From contig DATFDL010000029.1 in NCBI GenBank assembly GCA_035252155.1, forward strand, positions 1-7,422: a DNA stretch of 7,422 bases, in the 5' to 3' direction. The DNA is from JAICLL01 sp035252155 (GTDB lineage Bacteria; Planctomycetota; Planctomycetia; Pirellulales; JAICIG01). The translations under genes were made by a program, and so were the position numbers. Below the pieces are notes generated by a model. The model ran no database searches. It saw only the letters and a list, made by a program, of their open reading frames with translations, and was not told where the DNA came from. Position 1 is the stretch's first letter. Each line of letters begins with the position of its first letter. Below are positions 1-5,055 of the stretch, piece after piece.

Positions 1-72
1 TGGCGTTCCGTTGGGGGGCGGCGCGACCTCAACTCGCCCTTCGCGGAACGCCACGGAGGGCGTTCCCTACAG
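1..72. repeat. Palindromic dispersed repeat, copy A (left end cut off by the window)
   Basis: The last 10 bases of a left arm (TGGCGTTCCG, 1-10), a 33-base centre (11-43) and a complete 29-base right arm (44-72, beginning CGGAACGCCACGGAGGGCG and ending CCCTACAG) are present. The right arm is identical to the right arm of the complete copy at 5604-5632, and the visible end of the left arm matches that copy too. The centres differ but share AACTCGCCC next to the right arm. The plus strand reads openly through this copy into the gene at 143, but it lies upstream of the preferred start of that gene. Confidence 0.9.
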
Positions 73-142
73 GCCTCGAACGAAGTATTATCCAGTTTTC
101 TTGTCAAATCCGCTTAGGGAACAGAAAAGGCTCAGCCGCGAG

Positions 143-1231
143 ATGAGTTTGGCGCTTCCGTTCGCCGCCGTTTGGCCGGCGCCGTTCGAGTGGGCTATGC
201 TCGTCGGGCTGTTCGTGCTGGGCGCTTCCATCGGCAGCTTTTTAAATGTGGTTGTCTATCGCCTGCCGCGCGGCATGAGCCTGGTTCAACCTGGCTCGCG
301 CTGTCCCACGTGCGGAGTTGCAATCGCGCCCTACGACAACTTGCCCATCGCGGGCTGGCTATTGCTGGCCGGACGGTGCCGGGCCTGCCGCCAACCCATT
401 TCGTGGCGCTACCCGGCGGTGGAGCTGACGGCGGCGGTGTTGTTCGTGGCCGTAGCCTGGTGCGGGCCTCTTTCAAGTGGGCGCAACTTGCCCGAGAGGG
501 TTCAGGGTTCAGGGTTCAGGGTTCAGCAATCGGTAGATCGTGGCCTGCCGTCATTGCCCGCGGGGCGCCGGGCAGCAATGTCGAGCGGAGAACTATGGGG
601 CGTGTATGCTTATCATCTCTGTTTGCTGTGCAGCCTGCTCTGTGCGGCCCTGACGGAGTTCGACGGCCAGCGTTTTTCGCTCCGCCTGATTGTGCCGGTG
701 CTCCTCATCGGATTCCCGGCGCCGCTCGCTTGGCCGAACTTGCGACCGATCTCGAGCGGCCTGATCGGCGCCGCTGGTCATTCCGACTGGCTGGTCGCGC
801 TGGCCGACGGCGCGATCGGTCTCGCGGCGGGATGGATCTTCGGTTGGGCGGCAGAGGGGTCAGGATTCAGGGTTCAGGGTTCAGGGTTTAATTCGCTAGC
901 CGGCGGCGGACGCTTCGCCGCGGCGCTGGCCTGGGTCGGCGTCTTCCTGGGCTGGCAGGCGGCCGCGGCATTGGCCGTGGCAACGACAGCCGCCTGGTTT
1001 TGTTTTTCGTTGATCCGGAGTGCCGCGTTGCCCCCGCTCCGGCGCGTCGGTCCGGTGCTTTGTCTGGCTCCTTGGACATTGGCTTGGATTCTAGGTTGGC
1101 GATCGATCGTCAATCACGCCCCGTGGCTCGGGCCGGCCGCGAATGGTTGGGTTTTTGCCGGTGCGCTGGCAATCGTCGCCGTACTCGGCTGGCTGATCGG
1201 AAAGGCGCGCGGAGACATTGCCGCCACCTGA
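143..1231 (+). CDS. Prepilin peptidase-like (A24 family) membrane protein, probably without the catalytic aspartates
   Basis: The protein has 362 residues. Residues 17-100 match the N-terminal domain of type IV prepilin peptidases (PilD/GspO): a first membrane helix with GASIGSFLNVVVYRLPRG, then two CxxC pairs (C54/C57 and C79/C82) around APYDNLPIAGWLLLAGRC, and ISWRYPAVEL. Several hydrophobic helices follow. In this family the enzyme cleaves and N-methylates type IV pilin or pseudopilin leaders at the inner membrane, using one Asp in a DxxxxxxP motif and one in GxGDxK. By eye the first motif aligns with ALTEFDGQRFSLRL, putting Glu172 at the catalytic position. The second aligns with GGGRFAAALAWVGVFLGW, putting Phe258 there. 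Two TTCAGGG satellite tracts add residues 119-128 and 239-249. The start at 143 is the first ATG after the upstream repeat; an in-frame TTG at 11 would translate the repeat. No clear ribosome-binding site was seen. No pilin gene is nearby. Family is fairly sure, activity doubtful. Confidence 0.85.
   Translation: MSLALPFAAVWPAPFEWAMLVGLFVLGASIGSFLNVVVYRLPRGMSLVQPGSRCPTCGVAIAPYDNLPIAGWLLLAGRCRACRQPISWRYPAVELTAAVLFVAVAWCGPLSSGRNLPERVQGSGFRVQQSVDRGLPSLPAGRRAAMSSGELWGVYAYHLCLLCSLLCAALTEFDGQRFSLRLIVPVLLIGFPAPLAWPNLRPISSGLIGAAGHSDWLVALADGAIGLAAGWIFGWAAEGSGFRVQGSGFNSLAGGGRFAAALAWVGVFLGWQAAAALAVATTAAWFCFSLIRSAALPPLRRVGPVLCLAPWTLAWILGWRSIVNHAPWLGPAANGWVFAGALAIVAVLGWLIGKARGDIAAT
498..526 (+). repeat. 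TTCAGGG tandem satellite inside the peptidase gene, tract 1
   Basis: GGG is followed by three full TTCAGGG units and a partial one. A 7-bp unit shifts frame at each copy and cycles every 21 bases, giving the periodic peptide FRVQGSG. Here it encodes residues 119-128 of the prepilin-peptidase-like protein, in the loop after the N-terminal domain, and creates no stop codon. Confidence 0.9.
857..888 (+). repeat. TTCAGGG tandem satellite inside the peptidase gene, tract 2
   Basis: A degenerate unit (TCAGGA) is followed by three TTCAGGG units. It encodes residues 239-249 (GSGFRVQGSGF), just before the segment where the family's GxGD catalytic motif is expected. The unit, orientation and reading frame are the same as in the tract at 498-526. 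Confidence 0.9.
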
Positions 1232-1258
1232 GAAGCGACTCATGGAGGAAGCACCGAA

Positions 1259-1444
1259 GGGTGCCACGGCATCCGTCGCGGCGCGTGTGGCGTCGGAGAA
1301 CATGTTGGCTCGGCCGCCGTGACGGACGCCGTGCCGCGTCATCTCCCGAGGGACGGCTGGACGTCCCCGCACGGCGTCCGCCGCGGCGACTCGCGTCGAG
1401 ATTGATTCAATGCCTGATGCGCCGCGGCGGATGCCGTGGCACCC
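1259..1444. repeat. 186-bp four-core palindromic element, copy 1
   Basis: The outer arms (1259-1284 and 1419-1444) are reverse complements at 25 of 26 positions, and the flanking GAA and TTC extend the pairing. Inside are four versions of a 19-base core in alternating orientation: 1265-1283 (+), 1315-1333 (-), 1370-1388 (+) and 1420-1438 (-). The two outer cores read CACGGCATCC and the two inner ones CACGGCGTCC. Gaps between cores are 31, 36 and 31 bases. The element fills most of the convergent gap between the peptidase stop (1231) and the PII gene stop (1476). It may act there as a transcript-end structure, but no T-tract marks a classical terminator. No other gene was seen in 1232-1475. 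Confidence 0.88.
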
Positions 1445-1475
1445 TTCTGGAAGAGGCCTTCACCACGGTCAAGCT

Positions 1476-1793
1476 TCAGATCTCGATGACGCGCTCACAC
1501 GGCTGGGCGGACATGACAAAAATCTTGCCGTCGCCCATCCGCCCGGTGCGCGCGACCTCGACGACCTTGCGGAGAATTTCCTCGACCCGCGTCTCTTCGA
1601 CCCAGAGAGTAATTTCGACCTTGGGCAGAAACGCCAGCGAATACTCGCTGCCCTGGTACTGATCGAGATAGTTCTTCTGGCGGCCGAAGCCCTTGACCTC
1701 GCGCACGCTCACCGCTTCCAAAGGGGCGCGCTTCAGGGCCTCGAGCACTTTCTCGGCCAGAAACGGCTTGACCACGGCTACGATTTGCTTCAC
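1476..1793 (-). CDS. PII-family nitrogen regulatory protein (GlnB-type)
   Basis: The protein has 105 residues, close to the usual 108-112 of the family. PII proteins are trimeric cytoplasmic sensors of ATP/ADP and 2-oxoglutarate that bind and control ammonium transporters, glutamine-synthetase modifying enzymes and other targets. Visible landmarks are the first strand MKQIVAVVKPF, the segment VREVKGFGRQK before the T-loop, the T-loop with Tyr51 in QGSEYSLAFLPK (the position uridylylated in E. coli GlnB), and the B-loop ARTGRMGDGKIFV (81-93). The C-terminus ends at residue 105 (CERVIEI) and lacks the usual few extra residues. The start is a GTG; no strong ribosome-binding site is visible. It lies 6 bp after the stop of the ferredoxin gene, which suggests co-transcription and possibly translation by coupling. 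GlnB, GlnK and other PII paralogues cannot be told apart from this sequence, so no symbol is given. Confidence 0.95.
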   Translation of the reverse strand: MKQIVAVVKPFLAEKVLEALKRAPLEAVSVREVKGFGRQKNYLDQYQGSEYSLAFLPKVEITLWVEETRVEEILRKVVEVARTGRMGDGKIFVMSAQPCERVIEI

Positions 1794-1799
1794 GAGTCG

Positions 1800-2180
1800 T
1801 CAGCTAAAAAAGCTTTCGCCCGTCAGGTTCAGCGACGGGCCGGTGACCACGTCCAGATCGCCCCGCACCTCGGTGCAGCACGACAGCCGCATCTTGCCTT
1901 CATTGCCAATATACGGAAATAGGCAGAACGGATTGAATTTGAATTGCAGTTTTTCCCAGGCGCCCATCGGGCTGGCGTTTTCCATGCCCTTGGCGATCAA
2001 CACGCGGCAGGTGCCGCAGTGCCCGAATCCGTGGCAATTCACAAACTCATTGAACTTGGCTCCGTAGCCGTTGATGCCGTTGTACAGCTTAACGCCGGCT
2101 TTCAGCGCCTCTTTGCGCAGGTTTGCTCCATCGGCCACCTGCACCTGCTTCTTCTCATTGACAAAATTGACGATCGGCAT
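1800..2180 (-). CDS. [2Fe-2S] ferredoxin-type iron-sulfur protein
   Basis: The protein has 126 residues. It begins with a beta-grasp strand (MPIVNFVNEKKQVQVADG) and carries NCHGFGHCGTCRVLI, giving C49, C55 and C58 in a CX5CX2C pattern. C101 or C102 in RLSCCTEV supplies the fourth ligand. This is the cluster-binding layout of [2Fe-2S] ferredoxins, which are cytoplasmic one-electron carriers. The segment KGMENASPMGAWEKLQFKFN resembles small ferredoxin-like proteins recalled from cyanobacteria (from memory, not searched). There is an extra cysteine at 86. The start at 2180 is chosen because the beta-grasp fold begins there. The same frame stays open far upstream, but that stretch encodes low-complexity residues through a repeat and opposite another gene. 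The PII gene follows after 6 bp. The redox partner is unknown. Confidence 0.92.
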   Translation of the reverse strand: MPIVNFVNEKKQVQVADGANLRKEALKAGVKLYNGINGYGAKFNEFVNCHGFGHCGTCRVLIAKGMENASPMGAWEKLQFKFNPFCLFPYIGNEGKMRLSCCTEVRGDLDVVTGPSLNLTGESFFS

Positions 2181-2221
2181 CGCTGGTCCCAGTTTCCCGA
2201 AACGGACAGTTGGAAACCTCG

Positions 2222-2227
2222 ATTTTA
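2222..2227 (-). promoter_or_regulatory. Possible -10 box of the ferredoxin-PII operon
   Basis: On the minus strand TAAAAT lies 42-47 bases before the ferredoxin ATG, in a locally AT-richer spot, and would give a leader of about 35 bases. The matching -35 position 17 bases further upstream is poor (TTCCAG). A short inverted repeat, GTTTCC at 2192-2197 with GGAAAC at 2212-2217, lies around the expected transcription start. This is weak evidence. Confidence 0.22.
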
Positions 2228-2269
2228 GCCGTCCACGGTTCCTACTGGAAGTGGGGCGGCCAGATCGCA

Positions 2270-2455
2270 GGGTGCCACGGCATCCGCCGCGGCGCGCATG
2301 GTCTCGACCCGACGGGCGACGCAAATCGCCGCGGTGGACGCCGTGCGGTTCATCGCGATCGGGCCCAAGAGCAGATCCGCACGGCGTCCGTCGCAGCGAC
2401 CGCGCTTGTCCCTTTGGCGACGTCCAATCGCGCTGCGACGGATGCCGTGGCACCC
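2270..2455. repeat. 186-bp four-core palindromic element, copy 2
   Basis: This has the same length and plan as the copy at 1259-1444. The outer arms (2270-2295 and 2430-2455) pair at 24 of 26 positions. Four 19-base cores lie at 2276-2294 (+), 2327-2345 (-), 2380-2398 (+) and 2431-2449 (-). Again the outer cores have CACGGCATCC and the inner ones CACGGCGTCC, with gaps of 32, 34 and 32 bases. The sequences between cores are mostly unrelated to those of copy 1. It occupies most of the 311-base gap between the polysaccharide-export gene (stop at 2492) and the ferredoxin gene (start at 2180). No gene was seen in that gap. No flanking target duplication was found. Confidence 0.88.
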
Positions 2456-2491
2456 AGCCGACCTCTCTGCGCGCCAGGGTCATGGCCGGAG

Positions 2492-3484
2492 CTACTGATC
2501 CTCGTCGCCGAAGGGATCGAGAAACGGGTCGGTCGAGACTTGCTTGGCGACGGGCGGCGCGGCTTCTTCGATGATTACCTCGCTCGACGTACCCGGCGGA
2601 ACGGTCTCGATCGTCTCCAGCGGCGCGGCCAAGGCCGGTAAGGCGGGCAGCGAGTAACTGGTAGTCGCCATCGACGCCGCTCCGCACCCGGCCGGGCAGG
2701 GACACTGCTGGCCGCGGCATTGCGGGCAATCGCGCCGGTTGTAACAGGGCGACAGTTGCTCCCACAACGTGCGGGTCGCCACGTAAATCCGATCGCCCGG
2801 CATGAGCTGGTAGTTCGTCGCCGTGTCGCCCTGCTGCACGATGTGCCGATAGCAGATCGGAATGACCGTGCGGCAGCCGCCCGGCGCGGTCGGCCGGCTC
2901 AGCAGGATGTTGCACTGCGAAGCCTTGTCGGTCAAACCGCCGGCCGACAGGATGGCGTCGAGCACCGTTTCGCGGCCGACGTAAGGAAACGAGCCGGGCG
3001 AGCTGACTTCGCCCAGCACGTAATAGACGGCGCTCTGCGGATTGATCAGCCGCACATTGATGGCGCCGGCGTCTTTTTCGATCGCCCGCACGGCGGTATC
3101 GATGTCGCTTTCGATCTGTTCCAGCGTTTTGCCCGCCACCACCAGGCGGCCAAACCGCCCCAGGTCGATGGTGCCATCGGGCAAAATGGTTTGATCGGCC
3201 GGAAACCGCAGCGGCGAGTCGAGCTGCACCGGCTCGACCAGCAGCACGTCGCCCGGCTGAACCACGTAGGCGGGAATGACGGTCTTTTCCAATTCGCGCG
3301 GCACGGCCAGGCGTGCCGGCACTTGCTTTTCGAGGTCTTTGGTCGAGTCGAGCAGAAAGTCGCCCGCCGGAAAGAGCGTAAAGCTGCCCGACGGTCCCGA
3401 GCAGCCGGACAGCAAACCGGCGGCCAACACCACGCTTAGTAAGCGGAAACGATCATACCGACCACACGGGTGAATTCGAGGCAT
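2492..3484 (-). CDS. Polysaccharide export outer-membrane lipoprotein (Wza-like, Poly_export and SLBB domains)
   Basis: The protein has 330 residues. The N-terminus is a lipoprotein signal with a hydrophobic stretch and lipobox LLSGC (Cys28). A polysaccharide-export domain follows at about 70-148: AYVVQPGDVLLVEP, then LPDGTIDLGRFGRLVVAGKTLEQIE. An SLBB domain follows at about 152-236: AVYYVLGEVSSPGSFPYVGRETVLDAILSAGGLT, ending in YQLMPGDRIYVA. Family members form the outer-membrane channel through which capsule or exopolysaccharide leaves the cell. The rest is unusual: a cysteine cluster (C247, C253, C256, C261, C263, C267) and then a Pro/Ala-rich tail. Wza itself ends in a membrane-spanning helix; none is evident here. 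No polymerase, flippase or tyrosine-kinase partner gene is in the window. The gene appears to stand alone, 157 bp from the gene upstream. The ATG at 3484 is supported by the signal peptide rather than by a ribosome-binding site. Confidence 0.9.
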   Translation of the reverse strand: MPRIHPCGRYDRFRLLSVVLAAGLLSGCSGPSGSFTLFPAGDFLLDSTKDLEKQVPARLAVPRELEKTVIPAYVVQPGDVLLVEPVQLDSPLRFPADQTILPDGTIDLGRFGRLVVAGKTLEQIESDIDTAVRAIEKDAGAINVRLINPQSAVYYVLGEVSSPGSFPYVGRETVLDAILSAGGLTDKASQCNILLSRPTAPGGCRTVIPICYRHIVQQGDTATNYQLMPGDRIYVATRTLWEQLSPCYNRRDCPQCRGQQCPCPAGCGAASMATTSYSLPALPALAAPLETIETVPPGTSSEVIIEEAAPPVAKQVSTDPFLDPFGDEDQ

Positions 3485-3513
3485 CGCGCCGGCCCTGTCG
3501 ACTGGACTCGTGC

Positions 3514-3548
3514 GACAGTCGGCGCAGGCGTCGGGCCTGCGCGCTGTC
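3514..3548. other. Strong intergenic hairpin between the SPOR-like and polysaccharide-export genes
   Basis: GCGCAGGC (3522-3529) and GCCTGCGC (3535-3542) form a perfect 8-bp stem around a 5-base loop. An outer GACAG/CTGTC pair (3514-3518 with 3544-3548) extends it past a small bulge. It sits in the 157-base gap between two minus-strand genes, 30 bases before the export gene start. No T-tract follows on the minus strand, so it fits a classical terminator poorly. It could be a leader structure or a remnant of a repeat. Confidence 0.5.
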
Positions 3549-3641
3549 TCTTCGTCTAGTCGGCCAGAGAGCGGCGGAACTCAACCGCGGCGCGCGGCTG
3601 ACGATTTAAAACGAACCGGCGGAACGCAGCGACAGAGCGTG

Positions 3642-4781
3642 TCACTCCGAACCACGCGCGTATTGGCTGGCGATCGACCGCTTGGGCGCCAGCACCGGCA
3701 CCGCCTGAATATCGCAAGGAATCCGACCAATTTTCGTGCGCACGATAAACGGATCACCGAGCTTTGGAGCGGCCTGGCCGGGAACGACTTTCTTCTCGGC
3801 GCTGAACGTTGTGATCAGCTTGTGCAACCGCGGGTCGATCTCGATCTGTCCGTCGGGCCGCGGCGTGCCCACCGTGTCGAAGCTGCCCACCGTCACCATG
3901 CTCGCGTAGCGGTCGTGGAATTCGTACGCTTCGTAACCTTTGGCGCGGAGCGCCATCGTCATTTCGTGGGCCTTGGCGGCCGCTTCTTCCAGCCGGCTCT
4001 CCAGCTTTTTGCCTTCGAGCACTTGCTTGATTTTGGCCTGGTCGATCAGCACGCTGCCCTTGAACGTGGCGATTTTGCACGTGTATCGGCCGGGACAATT
4101 GAGCAGGCTGTACTTGACCGGAGCGTTCATCTTCAACACCAGCGGATCGACGCCCTTCGGCACGAAGTAGTCGTCGGGCATCAGCGGATTCGTGGTGAGC
4201 ATCGCATGACGCATCGGTCCCCGCGGCTTGCGGTTCTTATCGATCGCCTGGTTGAGCTTGTCTTGGTACTCGCGCAGCGAGGCCAGCGTGCGATACTCGC
4301 GCTTGCCCTCTTTGGCCCGCTTTTTCGAGTCGAGACAATCGGGCTGGATTTGCCGCAGCTTCTTCAGCACTTTTTGGGCTTCGACGTCGTCGGCCGTCGG
4401 ATAATTGCCGACCATGACGGCGATCTCGTGCATCTGTTCGAGGCGGTATTTCATCCGCACGGGCTGACCGAACTGGTCGGACCGCCGGCCCGACGTCCGA
4501 TTGGAAAAGTCCAAGGCGAGCTCGTAGGTATACGCGGGCATTTTGTAGCGCGAGCGCAGCTCCTGCACCAATTCGTTGGCCTGGTCCGCCGCCTCGTCGC
4601 CCGAGAACGTCACTGCCAGAATGACCCACGGCCCGTTCTTCTCAGTCAATGGATAGGTTTTGTCGGGGTTGGCCTCGACACGTTTAAAGGCGGCGATTCG
4701 TTGCCAGGGCGGAGCGGCCCCGGCGGTGAGGCCCGACGCAAAGACCAAGCCTGCCACAATCAGCACATACGGCGATCGCAT
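3642..4781 (-). CDS. Secreted protein with two SPOR-like segments, function unknown
   Basis: The protein has 379 residues. Residues 1-22 look like a Sec signal peptide (MRSPYVLIVAGLVFASGLTAGA), so the product is probably periplasmic. Two segments resemble SPOR domains, which bind denuded peptidoglycan glycans. The first, at about 51-128, runs from PWVILAVTFSGDEAADQANELV through MPAYTYEL to EIAVMVGNY. The second, at about 231-302, contains YTCKIATFKGS, a helix (EEAAAKAHEMTMALRAKG), YEAYEFHDRY and SMVTVGSFD. Each has strand, helix rich in E/A/K, strand and a closing VGNY or VGSFD. A charged, probably helical linker (about 130-185) lies between them. The start at 4781 is preferred over an in-frame ATG at 5042 because of the signal peptide and an AGGA ribosome-binding site 7 bases upstream. 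The longer version would translate two intergenic palindromes. The gene is not clearly in an operon. The SPOR call is by eye and uncertain. Confidence 0.82.
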   Translation of the reverse strand: MRSPYVLIVAGLVFASGLTAGAAPPWQRIAAFKRVEANPDKTYPLTEKNGPWVILAVTFSGDEAADQANELVQELRSRYKMPAYTYELALDFSNRTSGRRSDQFGQPVRMKYRLEQMHEIAVMVGNYPTADDVEAQKVLKKLRQIQPDCLDSKKRAKEGKREYRTLASLREYQDKLNQAIDKNRKPRGPMRHAMLTTNPLMPDDYFVPKGVDPLVLKMNAPVKYSLLNCPGRYTCKIATFKGSVLIDQAKIKQVLEGKKLESRLEEAAAKAHEMTMALRAKGYEAYEFHDRYASMVTVGSFDTVGTPRPDGQIEIDPRLHKLITTFSAEKKVVPGQAAPKLGDPFIVRTKIGRIPCDIQAVPVLAPKRSIASQYARGSE

Positions 4782-4788
4782 CTGATAA

Positions 4789-4792
4789 TCCT
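4789..4792 (-). promoter_or_regulatory. Ribosome-binding site deciding the SPOR-like gene start
   Basis: AGGA on the minus strand lies 7 bases before the ATG at 4781. It supports that start, which opens directly into a signal peptide, over the in-frame ATG at 5042. Confidence 0.6.
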
Positions 4793-4833
4793 GCGAAAAA
4801 GGCGCGGCCGAGAAATGGGGCGGCAGTGTACCG

Positions 4834-4878
4834 GACACCGTGTCGGGCATCCAGGCGAGTTTTTCCGGGCACGGTGTC
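4834..4878. repeat. Inverted repeat GACACCGTG/CACGGTGTC upstream of the SPOR-like gene
   Basis: GACACCGTG (4834-4842) and CACGGTGTC (4870-4878) are perfect 9-base reverse complements 27 bases apart. The left arm also lies in a local palindrome, GACACCGTGTC (4834-4844). It lies 53 to 97 bases upstream of the SPOR-like gene start. It could be an operator or another dispersed palindrome; a second copy was not found in the window. Confidence 0.5.
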
Positions 4879-4919
4879 AGAATAGGGAGATTCGGGAAGG
4901 AAGATTCCGCCTGCCGCAC

Positions 4920-5000
4920 CATGTGGACCAGCCGCCCTCGGCTGGTTCGACGACGCCGACTGCGTCGGCGATGCACAGCCGAGGGCGGCTGTGCCACATG
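4920..5000. repeat. Palindromic repeat with nested hairpin in the LRR/SPOR-like intergenic gap
   Basis: The outer arms 4920-4944 (CATGTGGACCAGCCGCCCTC...) and 4976-5000 pair at 23 of 25 positions; the two mismatches are adjacent. Inside, CGCCGAC (4954-4960) and GTCGGCG (4964-4970) form a perfect 7-bp hairpin with a 3-base loop. The element lies between the stop of the leucine-rich-repeat gene (5056) and the start of the SPOR-like gene (4781). It may form the 3' end of the transcript from the upstream operon, although no T-tract is present. No gene was seen in this 274-base gap. Confidence 0.82.
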
Positions 5001-5055
5001 CCGGTTCCCACCACTGCCGATTTTCAACGTCATACTGACCATACGTTCTTAGCCC

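Noticed and set aside
11..142. Earlier start of the prepilin-peptidase-like gene within the repeat
   Set aside because: It would translate the palindromic repeat and an AT-richer leader. The ATG at 143 precedes the conserved N-terminal domain. It cannot be fully excluded, since the same repeat family is translated in the LRR gene.
498..526. Telomere-like repeat
   Set aside because: TTCAGGG resembles telomeric units, but this is a short tract inside a bacterial gene.
1410..1922. Plus-strand open frame of 170 codons over the PII gene
   Set aside because: It is antisense to clearly recognisable PII and ferredoxin genes.
1259..2455. CRISPR array or insertion sequence
   Set aside because: The cores alternate in orientation and lack equal unique spacers, and no transposase frame lies between the two elements.
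2181..2915. N-terminal extension of the ferredoxin frame to 371 residues
   Set aside because: The extension reads antisense-phase sequence of the polysaccharide-export gene and through a 186-bp repeat; the ferredoxin fold begins at the ATG at 2180.
3514..3548. Rho-independent terminator at the intergenic hairpin
   Set aside because: The stem is strong, but no T-tract follows on either strand, so it is listed only as a hairpin.
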